Of a stretch of 64,000 bases of DNA, positions 32,363 to 43,800 are shown piece by piece; the first letter of the stretch is position 1; each line of letters opens with the position of its first letter. Below the pieces are notes generated by a model. It was not told the origin of the DNA, did no database searches, and worked only from the letters and a program-made list of their open reading frames with translations. The stretch lies in assembly GCF_007655135.1 (NCBI RefSeq), contig NC_045128.1, positions 42,421,885 through 42,485,884 on the forward strand, read 5' to 3'. A program made the position numbers and the translations under genes. This DNA is from Punica granatum. Its lineage: Eukaryota; Streptophyta; Magnoliopsida; Myrtales; Lythraceae.

Positions 32363-32404
32363 TTAATATCTTGAATTTTCCGCTTCAAATTTCAAGCATA
32401 ACAT

Positions 32405-32865
32405 GATTTGGTGGTTAATTATGACTAATACATTATATGAAATATTTTTCTCATCCATACAACTTGATTACTCTTATCAATAGTGCCGAATACTATTTTA
32501 ATTGGACAAAAATATATAGTCCATGGTCTTTTATTCGATTTTACTTTTTTAAGGATTTAAATTTTTAAATTTTTGCTCAGAATGTTTTTTTTTTCCCGAA
32601 TATTTTTCCTTCATCCCCAAGAAAGATGATTTGGTTGTTAATTAAGACTAATACATTATATGAAATATTTACTCATCCATACAACTTGATTACTCTTTAT
32701 CAATAGTGCCCAATACTATTTTAAATGAACAAAAATATATAGTCCGTGGTCTTTCATTCGATTTTACTATTTTAAGGATTTTTATTTTTTACTTTTTGTT
32801 TTAAATTTTCTCTCAGAATGTTTTCTTTTTCCTGAATATTTTTCCTTCATCCCCAAGAAAGATAT
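32405..32865. repeat. Tandem duplication, two copies of a ~223-bp unit
   Basis: Copy 1 (32405-32627) and copy 2 (32628 to about 32865) run in parallel from GATTTGGTGGTTAATTA (copy 1) to CCTTCATCCCCAAGAAAGAT with few differences and small indels. No known element recognised. Confidence 0.85.
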
Positions 32866-34009
32866 ATACAAAATAAAGCGGAAAAAAATTGACAAAAGGA
32901 TTGGGCTTTGGCCTACCAATAACGACTCAACTCACCTTCATCGCAGCTTCGAGAAGCCCACGCGCACCGCCACATTACACGTGCCATTTTATTACGAAAC
33001 GGTCCCCTCCACTCATAGTCATAGAATAAAAGAAAGCTTATTTCAATTTCTCCCCCTAAACTTTCCTATTCGTTTATTGTGGCTCACCATGTCTTTAGTT
33101 TCTTTAGTTGATGTTCCCGAGCCTTGTAATTGTCCCAATTTGGCCGAATCTATTACCAACAAGTGACCCCTTTCTTATGGGGAGACGGTAAAACTGAGCG
33201 TGATCTAACAATACAGTACAAGTGACAAAGTGCTATGTGTGATCCCACAAATACTCAATTATTAATAAATTATGGAATACATGCTTCTTCTCTCAGTAAT
33301 CCAGGATAATAGAGAAAGTCCATATATGTCAGGCAGTATAAATCAGAACGACGAAAATTTGATACCAAATTGGTGATCAGTGAAAACTTTAGGGGCCAAA
33401 TAGAAGAAGAACGTCGGTCCATGTGCCTTGTTCATGTCAGCAGGGACAAACATGTGCACACGTCAATTAATTTTATTCTATTTAACTTTATATATATATA
33501 TATATATATATATTTATTATTAAAGATTATTCATTTATTTATTTTCAAATCGGAGAAATTCATAATAAGAAAAACAAAATAAGAAGCCTAATAATTTCCA
33601 AAAAAGGCAGAACATTTCGCCTCAAACTCATCATCTCTGATAGAGATTTCAATTTTATCCCCAAAATCTGGCATTTTCTTTTCTGCTTGATTCCCAAAAA
33701 AGGAAGAAAAAGAAAATCTAGCCGATCCGCTTTTATCTTCAGAAATTCAATTTTGGGTAATGCTTTGAATTTTTGAAGCTCGCATCGCACCAGATTTATT
33801 TATATAATCTTTAATTAATGTTTAAATTTTGAATGTAATTTTGATGTACATTTATATATTGGGTCTGTTGGGTGCTCCTGTCTTCTGTTCTGATGATTCG
33901 TCAACTGTGAAAAACCCTAGGCGGAATCCTCTCCTGTACCTGCCGATCAGCTTTCCCGCCGCCCGATTGCATACCTTGGTTGCTGCTGCTGCTGCTACGG
34001 TTGACGAAG
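32866..34009. other. Upstream region of the Hel2-like gene
   Basis: No gene recognised; a TA dinucleotide run lies at about 33488-33512. The final 100-200 bp are GC-richer and contain a GCT-repeat just before the start codon, probably leader. Confidence 0.45.
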
Positions 34010-37000
34010 ATGGACGATTCCTGTGCCGTGTGCGCGGAGACGCTGGAATGGGTTGCCTACGGAGCTTGCGGCCACCGGGACGTGTGCTCCACCTGCGTCG
34101 CCCGCCTCCGCTTCATCTGCAACGACAGAAACTGCTGCATCTGCAAGACCGAGAACCCCGTCGTATTCGTCACCAAGGTTAGGATCCATCGCCCACCTCT
34201 CTGGTTTGGTCGTGTGATCGGAGAATGCTCCAATCTTCGCCCAGTCGACCTGTGCTGAACATTGTGATTGTGAACCTGCTCGTTTGATCTAGCCGCAAAA
34301 ATTAGCCTCTTTTAAAGTCTTTTCATCGTTGGGTTACAATTACATTACTGTTAGGAGATGTTAACTGGTGAATCCAAGCTCAATTTCTTGCATCGTTGGC
34401 TGTGGCATCTTCGGGGTTGCAATGTACTTTTACGGATTGAATACCACTGAACTGGAAAAGATGCTGTAGTTTATAACAGTACCGGGCTTAAGTTGGCGGA
34501 GATTTGTTTGTGGGTTGCCGTGATTTCTGGCTTCGAAATAGTTCAAGGCAGATATATGAACTTCGGAGTGGATTAATGCATGAAACTGTTTTGCTGGTAA
34601 TTTTTTTGTTGGCTTGACTTGCAAATCTGTTGCTGTTGCGACCCCTGTTCAGGCTTTGGGAGATTATACAAGGATGATTAATGACTTCTCACTCTTGCCA
34701 TCTGAACCAAGAGAGGGTCGGCTGGGGTCGTATTGGTATCATGAAGACACGCAAGCTTTTTTTGATGACGCCGAGCATTATAGGATGATCAAAGCAATGT
34801 GCAAGCTGTCTTGTAGTGTATGTGACAATGCAGAGGATAAATCAAGTGATGCTCCCAAGCGCCGGCAGAGGTTTCGGAACATTGAACAGCTCAAAGGTCA
34901 TATATACCACCAGCATAAGCTGCTTATGTGCAGTCTATGCCTTGAAGGGCGGAAGGTAAGTTACATGAGCGGCGTCACGCTTGATACCCAGGGATATGGT
35001 TGTGTAAATATGCACTATCCTTTGAAGACTCTGCTTCTCTTTTCCTGACGACTCTCATTGCATCATGGGTTGCAGGTATTTATCTGTGAACAAAAGCTTT
35101 ATACTCGGGCGCAATTGAACCAGCATATTAATACCGGTGACTCTGTTGTGGATGGGAGTGAGAGTGAAAGGGGTGGATTTGCGGGGCATCCGATGTGCGA
35201 GTTCTGCAAAACCCCATTCTATGGTGATAACGAGCTTTACACTCATATGTCTACCGAACACTACACTTGTTTTATATGTCAAAGGTAAATGTAGACTGAT
35301 TAGTAGGACTTGGCAAGTTTGGTTAGAATTTTTACTGGGTTGTGACATACTTTAATGCTATGTGCAGGCAACATCCAGGACAATATGAATATTTCAAAAA
35401 TTATGATGACCTAGAGGCAAGATAACTATCTTCCATGCTTCCTATGTTCCACTTAATTTCAATTTCACTATTACTTCTTATTACATGTGGGAGAACTCAA
35501 ACTTTTTCTGTTTATTTTTAAATTTTTAATTTTATTTTGATTTCTTTTTCAGATCCACTTCCGCAATGAACACGTCCTGTGTGAGGACGAGGGATGTCTT
35601 GCAAAAAAGTTCATAGTTTTCCAATCCGAGGCAGAAATGAAGGTATGGGGTAAAAGTTGTGGAACATTTCTCAAGGAGATGGTCATTTATGTGCATGCCC
35701 AATTTGTTTTAATCTTATATCATCTGCCTTGTTTGCACTATGACTTTTATATAACACCTGCACGGGGTCATTGTTTGTATGGTTGACTGAGTTGTTACGC
35801 AATTTTCAGCGGCATAATACCTTGGAACATGGTGGTCGTATGTCTAGGGCAAAGCGCAATGCTGCTCTTCAGGTACGTGGAATTTGTCTTTCTTGCCCAT
35901 TGAGTAATTAAATGAGTCAACCAATAGTTGCTGAAACATTGCCTGGAACTAGCAGCAGTCTTTCTACATCATCGGGGGAATAAAAATTCCATACTTAAGT
36001 TGTTTATTGGGCATCATATTCTAGTAATGCTTCCTTCTCAGTTCTCCCTACTTATTCGGTTTAAATATTTTCCCTTCTTTGCATACAGATTCCAACCAGC
36101 TTCCGGTACAGAAGTAGCGAACAAGATCGACGACGTGGAAGAGGGCGGACTTTTCGTCGGGACTTTGCAGAAGATCAGATCTCTGCTGCCATTCAAGCCA
36201 GTTTAGAGTATGCAAATGCTGATTCCGCTCGCCCTAGCGGATCATCTTCCAGTGCACAGATAATGCCCGATCCTGCTGCTGAAACCGATGATATTGATCC
36301 GATCGTTCAGCCTTTTGAGTCCCTAACCACAGCGGAGTCTGAGCAACCTTCAAGGTACCTCCAAGCACTGGGGCAGAGCTATAGGAATGCCCCACTTCGA
36401 GAAGCCGCATTTCCTCCACTCATGGGTTCCTGCAGCAGCAACCAAGTACCTAAACGAGAATCTGAAGGAATGCGTAATACAATGGCGGACCATCTCCGTC
36501 GTCAAAACAACAGGAATGTTAATGCTGCTAGGACATGGAACACAACGGGACATCCTACGGCCTCTAACACTACTACTTCGTTGCCATCAACAAATACTTC
36601 CTCAGCTCCTCTGGGTATGGGCAGTGGGTACACTTCTTCCAGTTATGCAAGTTTGGCGAAAGGTCAGGCTCTGGGTCGAGCAGCAGCAGCAGCAGCCCTA
36701 CGAGTTAAATCTGGCAGCCCTTCAAGGAGCTCCGACAGCAGGAGTAGAATCGGCCACTCTGCATCAGCACCTAATCTTGCTGAGAAGGAAGTGGTAGAGA
36801 CTACATCTAATTTTCCACCAATTTCTGCAGCTGTACCAAAGAGAAACCAAACAGTGTCCCTACCCAAAGTGGAGGATGTTCAAGCTGCAAACAAGTCTTT
36901 GGTGGAAAAGATACGGGCTGCCCTCGATGATGACCAAGAGAAATACACTGTCTTCAAAGAAATCTCTGGACACTATCGTCAGGGTTCAATTGATACGGAG

Positions 37001-37672
37001 ATGTATCTTGATTATGTCCGGCATTTTGGTTTGTCCCATTTGATTCTCGATTTAGCCAGGCTATGTCCTGATCCTGAGAAACAGAAAGAGCTCCTCGACA
37101 CCTATAACTCTGGTGTGAGAAAGAACGGTCCACAAGAGAATGGATGGGGCCAAGGCAGCGGCAGCAGCAGCAGCAGTTCTAAGAAAGGCAAAGGAAAGCA
37201 AGCTGATGCTTCTGGCAGTAAACGAAATACATTAGCTGAAGGCATTATGGATACTGTTAAGGATCTGCAATCGAACTACAAATCAGCAGAGCAGGAGGTT
37301 GAGGTCTTGACAAAGGATGGGTATCGACCCCCCAGAGGCAAGTCAAAAGCAACATTGGACGATGAATGGCCGGTTTCAGGTCAAGGCCAATCGTCAAAGC
37401 CTGGCAAGCAAACAGAAGATCAATCTGCTGGTGGTGGAGCGAACCAAAGTCTCACGGACAGAGGTGGAGGGAGTAAGCAGAAGAAAACCTCAAAGTTCCA
37501 CAGGGTCCGCTTGGGTGAAGGCTCCACAGCCTCAATTCTGGACCTCAGGAATTCTGACCCCGACCCTGATCCAGATCCAGCGGATAACAGATCAGATGGT
37601 AATGGTAACTCCTCTGCAGCGCTGCCTTTACATGGAGTTTGGCGAAGAGGTGGAGGCCACAATCTCTTTTAG
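34010..37672 (+). CDS. RING-type E3 ubiquitin ligase, ZNF598/Hel2 homologue, 7 exons, 821 aa
   Basis: ZNF598/Hel2 senses collided ribosomes and ubiquitinates small-subunit proteins to start ribosome-associated quality control (family knowledge). Exons: 34010-34177, 34653-34955, 35076-35284, 35368-35416, 35553-35642, 35810-35872, 36089-37672; all phases join. The N-terminal RING reads CAVCAETLEWVAYGACGHRD and continues to CCICK (residues 5-45). C2H2-type zinc fingers follow (for example CEFCKTPFYGDNELYTHM, then DDLEIHFRNEH). Exon 7 has an Arg-rich patch, a UIM-like QISAAIQASLE, and a long Ser/Gly-rich disordered C-terminus ending in WRRGGGHNLF. The domain order matches the family. Intron 4 (35417-35552) begins with GC, not GT. 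The ATG at 34010 is chosen because it starts the RING; an upstream in-frame ATG at 33980 encodes a Leu run. Confidence 0.92.
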
Positions 37673-38742
37673 TCAAAATATGGTGTAATTCAGCTTTATA
37701 AAGATTATTGCTTGTGATATATTTTTGGCAAGGGGATCTTGAGCTATTCTCAGAACCGGATTTTAAGCTGGAGTGTCAAGTTGCAGAGGCCTGTCACTGG
37801 TGGGGGGCTCAGCGAACAAATTTTGCAGAGCTCAGTTGACAGGTGCTGCCCTAGAGTTGGCTTATTCATCCATTCGAGTAGGCTGGATTTTGTCAGGAAA
37901 TGTTAACATTGCACAGGGTATCATTATTTCGAAGAGAGAAGTGCAAGCTTTTTAGCTTTTCTTGGTTAAGAATGACAAACTGTTGGGTTGACAGTTTGGG
38001 TTGTGTTAAGGGTACGAACTGTGTCTCCCTAGTTCATCGTTTTTTGTGACATCGGACAGGGAAGTGATGCACTGAGTATTTGTTCACATTTACAAACGTT
38101 AAAACATTGTATTACGTAATAAAATGTGCAGCGTTCTTCCTTTAAACTCTCAGGGCCTGTTTGGTTTCAAGATAGTATTTTAAAATCACAATTCTAATTT
38201 AACTCTATCCACTACAAAACAAAATAACTCATACAAAGTCAAAGAGTGGACCCCATTTATACCACTTTTTTTCACAACAAAACAACATAACACATACAAA
38301 GTCAAAGGTGGGTCCCATTTATACCACTCAAAATCAAAATCTGATTTTAAAATTTTACTATGAAACCAAACGCAACCACAATATCTCGTCCACTGCCTTA
38401 TTTGCACAAACAGGCAGGAATATGAATCCTGTCATCGGAAGAATAGAATTAATCTCTTATGTCAATTCAACGAAACAAGGACTTTAGGAGCGCAGGACTG
38501 TCATTGCCAAGCAATTACTCTTGTGATCACCAGTACTAGAAAAAATGAATATATAAAATCCGCTATATGCAGGAAGGGAAAAAACGAATATATGTTCCTG
38601 GATGAACTTATCCAAGTTCGGTCAATTACATATAGATAAATCAATGAAATAACAGATCCATAGAGGTCCATGTTTGATTTCTATCGAACCAAAATATGAA
38701 AAGATGGATACAGAAAATGACTTGCATTTACAGAGATCAGCA
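37673..38742. other. Spacer between Hel2-like and ATG8 genes (tail-to-tail)
   Basis: Holds the two 3' UTRs and one MITE. No further gene. Confidence 0.5.
38153..38377. mobile_element. MITE-like inverted-repeat element, ~225 bp
   Basis: GGGCCTGTTTGGTTTCA at the left pairs with TGAAACCAAACGCAACC at the right (13 of 17 matches), and similarity continues inward (ATTTTAAAATCA on both arms). Two internal copies of CATACAAAGTCAAAG and CCATTTATACCACT sit about 60 bp apart. No clear target duplication was found. Confidence 0.65.
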
Positions 38743-40366
38743 TCAAGGGTTCCGTACATCTTGGAAACCGAAGGTCTTTTCACTGCTGTAACACATATAG
38801 AGGAACCCATCTTCGTCCTTGAATGATTCGTATACTGATTCCATCAAACTCGCTGCATATCAAAGAGAGATGCGTAAATCTAGAAGGTTCATATATCATT
38901 ACAGAAAAAAGTTCAATACTCTACTTCTCATGGCAGCTTCTACCTGTTTGTGGTAAAGTGTTTTTTACGAAAACAAAGAGCGCTTTTCCCGGAGCCAGAC
39001 GGAGTCTGCCACTTAGGATATGTATAAATTGCCCCACAGACATGTCCCGTGGAACCAAGAATCTACCAGAAAGAAAATCAGAACGATCAATATATAAGAC
39101 AAGGATAAACCTGGTAAATGCTACCAAGAATTTAATCTGTAACTGACATGCGTCACATCCTTACATAAAATTGCTGTTTAATTTATCTCTATCAGATTTT
39201 CCCACACCCCATCCACATCTATTCTTCATGCTTTTCTGATGCATTATCTTCATGCTCAAACACTACAATATGATAATATCTTTATACGTATTACATAAGT
39301 GCAGTTGCTTACTTCATTGCATCAAAATAGAGTACTGATAAATACACACACACACACACATCAAAGCAGCAGAGATGCAGGTCAAAATCATAGTACTCAG
39401 CTGCTATATATCAAAAGCAGCAAATCAACTATTCTAAATCAGGTCTATTACATGAAAATACTTGAATGCGAAAACAAGAATATCGCAGGCACAGAAAGTT
39501 ATCAAACTATCAGATAACAAGGCAGTACACAAACACAGAGAGGAATCCTTCATTTCATAGCCTTTGACAGAACCAAATTCAGCACGTATCAAGGTAAGCC
39601 TTAAGGAAATGTATGAGAAAGCATTCGAGTCGATAAAAAGCAAGAAGAAGTTCCAGCAGTAGCTGATTCCGATACTTCTACAAGTAAGTGAGCATATGAA
39701 ATATCACCGGTAATGTTCAAGTGTGATACTAGCATCAAGCTATATCACCCAATTCATAAGACCAGTGAAAAAATAAAGAAATTAACGCTCATAATGACTT
39801 GCACGTAGAAGTTAAGATAAATTGTTGCCAGTAAAACCAAACTTACTTCTTCTTCTCCAAGTAAGGCAGGTCTGTTCTCTCATATTTCTCCACTACAACC
39901 TGCAGTGAAACAGTACAAGAAGAACATCATCAACAGCTGATGATTGCGCGCATATTAACTACGACCAACTCCAGTCTCCATTAAATCAACGAGGAAAGCA
40001 AGATCCTTTTAAGCAGATAAAGCCTCGAACATCCACAACAACAAAGGCAGGCCCAGAAAGGGAAGCAATCAACGATCGATTCACACTATCAAATCATTCC
40101 CAGAATAAAATTTTCAGCTGAAAAAGAACCGTAGCAGAATTATGCATGAAGTTGGGACGAACTGATGGAAAACTGTCCAAGGGTACTTACGGGGACCCGA
40201 TTGGGGTACGTGGCGATGATATCGCGCGACTCCTCCAACCTTTGCTCTGCGAGGAATTACGAGATGATCAATAACAACAGACAAGCTGACGCTACAGGGA
40301 GGAACAGAGAGAGAGGGGGGACGAACCGAACGTGAACTCGTCCTTGAACGACACGGGCCTCCCCAT
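38743..40366 (-). CDS. ATG8: Autophagy-related protein 8, ATG8h/i type, 5 exons, 125 aa
   Basis: ATG8 is the ubiquitin-like protein conjugated to phosphatidylethanolamine on autophagosome membranes. Exons (minus): 40366-40327, 40246-40191, 39899-39847, 39062-38944, 38852-38743; phases join to 125 residues. Recognisable blocks are FKDEFTFEQR (7-16), [18 protein letters not shown] (27-44), [16 protein letters not shown] (48-63), [13 protein letters not shown] (77-89) and [14 protein letters not shown] (105-118). The [11 protein letters not shown] and [10 protein letters not shown] forms point to the divergent ATG8h/i clade, not ATG8a-g. The Arabidopsis h/i proteins end at the glycine as I recall; here seven residues (FQDVRNP) follow Gly118, so ATG4 cleavage would be needed before lipidation. 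Confidence 0.92.
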
Positions 40367-40510
40367 TGATGATGATGACGATCTGCTGCACTGCACCAAC
40401 AGCAACAGGAACAGGAGAGAAGTGACGGTGTTGATTTGAGAACTGGCTGGACATTTATACGATTTACGGTGACCTAACAATAATATTTATTCCAAACCCT
40501 TAAACAAATT

Positions 40511-40515
40511 GCGGG

Positions 40516-40558
<43 letters not shown>

Positions 40559-40583
40559 GCGTGTTCGATCCACGCTCACCGCA
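40511..40583 (+). tRNA. trnF-GAA: tRNA-Phe (anticodon GAA)
   Basis: A complete 73-nt cloverleaf: acceptor GCGGGGA, D arm with AGCTCAGTTGGGAGAGC, anticodon loop CTGAAGA with GAA, T arm GTGTTCGATCCACGC (B box GTTCGATCC), discriminator A. It equals the standard plant cytosolic tRNA-Phe as I recall it, including the unpaired G-A in the acceptor stem. A T-rich/A-rich tract with TTTTTTT follows at about 40593, a pol III terminator. No intron. It sits between divergent ATG8 and WDR6 genes. Confidence 0.97.
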
Positions 40584-40855
40584 TATTCTCATCCTTTTTT
40601 TAAAAAAAAAGTTCTTGGTAATGGGCTTAGGCCCCATATTGATATCTGACCCAACCCAGGCCTATTTTTTAATCTGATCGGGCCCAGGCCCACACGACAT
40701 TTGCAAAATGCACGTTTGCTGCGTAGGAGTACCATACTGAACAGAGACGGCGAGCTTCGACCTTCGAGTTCGAGTTCGACTCTGCCGTCGACCTCGGCTG
40801 ACTGCGAAGTAAGCTGCTGAAGGAGAACGAGCAGACGGCGGACGCTGAAGAGGCC

Positions 40856-43800
40856 ATGGCGGAAGTTGAGCAGCCGGCGGGCGAATGGCGGCTGCGGGGC
40901 GGCCAATACCTTGGCGAAATCTCCGCTCTCTGCTTCCTCCACCTGCCCTCTCACTCTCCTGTCTCCTCTCTCCCGCTCCTCCTCTCCGGTACTTCTCTCT
41001 CCATCTCTCTTCCATCAAAATCAGCTCCTTTGTAAGATTGCACTGTGAAAGTGGCACTTTTTTTATCCGATTGAAATTGAATGAGCTTAGCTGTCGTTTT
41101 CGCAGGCTCTGGCTCGCAGATGTTTGTGCACAGCATTGAGTCCGGCGAGTTGATTCGATCATTCCATGTGTTCGAAGGGATTCGTGTTCATGGAATCACT
41201 TGCAGCTCCTTTTGGTTCGCGGAAGGATCCCCAAGCTCTGCTTTGGTTTATAATGTTGCTGTTTACGGGGAAAGGAGAGTGAAGCTGTTCAATTTAACCA
41301 TCCGAGAAGAGGACAGCTTGTGCGTGGAGCTGAGGTTGCTCCAGTCGCTGCCGAAGTTCGGTCACTGGGTCCTGGACGTTTGCTTCTTGAAGGTGAAAAC
41401 TTTTCCGGCATGAATTCTTCTAAGAAGTCAAATTTGGCATCAATTATTTGTTTTGCTTTTTACTCGTTCTAATTTAAATATGGGAATAGGAAATGAATTG
41501 ATTTCCCCCAAAAGGAGAACTGCTGGGTCCTCAGTAGTCATTCTGAGGTATTGTTCTGCAATGGTGAACATTTGGGTGTAGGGTGAAGATACGACTTCAG
41601 TTGACGATAGCGGCCTTGTTGCTGTAGGATGTAGTGACAATACCCTAAGTCTGTGGGACGCCACTAATTCGAGCATGATTCTCCAAGTTCATTCTTCTGG
41701 TTAGTTTATCCTCTGAACGTCTATTCAGTTTTTGCACTCGATTGCTTTCTGCTGTATATGGCGAGATTATGGTGGGAAGTTCCATGAGCAATGCGATCTT
41801 TGTTTCTATAGTTAATTTATTAGTTTTCTCTGTTATTTCATAAATGGAATGCAGAGAGTTCCCTTCTGTATTCAATGCGTCTGTGGGGTGACAATCTTGA
41901 AGATCTTCGAATTGCATCTGGAACAATCTATAATGAGGTGGCTAGACTCTCCCTGGGTATTATTTCCATTCTGCCCTTTATCCATCATTAAATTATGACT
42001 TACATATAAATAACTTGATATTCTTGATGAAAATCGGCAGTTTTCAGTCTTTGATTTGAGTACAGAATGCACTATCTTAAATCTAGTTGATGCAGCTTTC
42101 TACTCCGTTTGCTTCCTATTAGAGTTCTATTCTTTACTAATAGAATATATTGTAACTGCTCAGATCATTGTTTGGAGAGTGGTCGCTCGTCCTGATCCAT
42201 GGTCTTTGACTAGTCCCACGGGAGAAAGTATTTCCAGATATGACCAGCACTATTTTCCACCTTATGAAGCTCTCCCCATGTGTAGACTTGTCGGACATGA
42301 AGGTTCAATTTTTCGAATAGCATGGTCCTCTGATGGGTCCAAATTGGTCTCTGTTTCTGATGATCGTAGGTTGATAGTGTCTAATTTGCAATCGTGTTAT
42401 CATTTTGAATTTTGAGATTTTTTTCCCCATTTTTCCTAAAAGCAGGATTTTGTGAAGTGATTCTATTTTTACATGGTGCAGTGCGCGTATATGGCAAGTT
42501 CATTCTGAAGCGAACTGTTCTGATAATATTGGGCAAATCAGCTTTCTTTTTGGCCACAATGCTCGAGTTTGGGATTGTGTCATTTCTAAAAATGTAAGAT
42601 TCAGATATATGCCATCCATTGTTCCTTTTTGCTGGATATAATGAAGAATGTCTCCCTTTCACCTTGGTTTAGTCTTTTTGATTTGCATCTTCAGAATGAG
42701 TAGCTAGTTTAACTGGTTTTGATCCGTGGTCAAGTTAACAATTTATACTTTATTTTAAGTGAACATACATTGTGTCATTAAGGACATATTTGGCATTTTC
42801 TTTTTGCTTCTATTGGATCTTTCTTTTTTTTATTCTAATTGCTGCTATGCGTTTGTTTTTCCCTTAGCTGATCATTACAGCCAGTGAAGATTGCTCCTGT
42901 CGTTTGTGGGGGCTTGATGGTAAACAGCTTAAGGTGATCAAGGAACACATGTGAGTTCCAAGAGACTCTTTTGGATCTTAGAAATATACCTTGTTTCCAT
43001 TTTTCAATGAACTCCATTCGTGAGCATACTCTCTTTAATCATTTTCTATTTCAACTATCACATGCACTCATAACTGATGTATTTTGCAGTATTACCTTTT
43101 TTAATAGCTTTTTCGACTGGTAACCTTTTCTTATTGGGATTCGAGAATTAAGAAAAACAAGATATCACTTTTATTATGTTGTTATACTGGATCGAATGTC
43201 CCAAAAGATAATATGTCAATTCCTTGATTTGTACTCTTTGTTTTGCTTGACCTGATTATCACACCCTTATCCAACCTTAAAGCTGTATGATGTATCTTTT
43301 TGTGTATCTACCTATTTGGCTATTCAGAGGAAGGGGTATATGGAGATGCCTATTTGATCCAAACTCATCAGTCCTCATTACTGGTGGTTTTGACTCTGGA
43401 ATTAAAGTGTATCAGCTGAATTCCCTTTTAGCTCAAGATCCACATCGGTGTTTTGGTGCACATGCAGTCTCAGACAGGACCGAGCTTTTTGCTGTTCGTA
43501 TTCCCAATTCATCAGAAAGTTTGGGACTTATGGACAGGTAGAACAGCAAGAATGATACTTCTCATTTTGAGGATCATTTTTCAGTGTAATTATCCTCAAA
43601 TTGTTAGTTCCTGACGTCTGGCTGTTCTGATTTGTTTCAGTAAAAGTGAATATGTGCGCGGCTTACGTTTTTCAAGTGAAGACACCCTTTATGTTGCAAC
43701 AAATCGTGGTTATCTTTACCACACTAAATTGCCTAAATTTGGTGATGTGACATGGACCCAACTTGCTCATGTCAGTCCTGAGTTGCCTATTGTTTGCATT

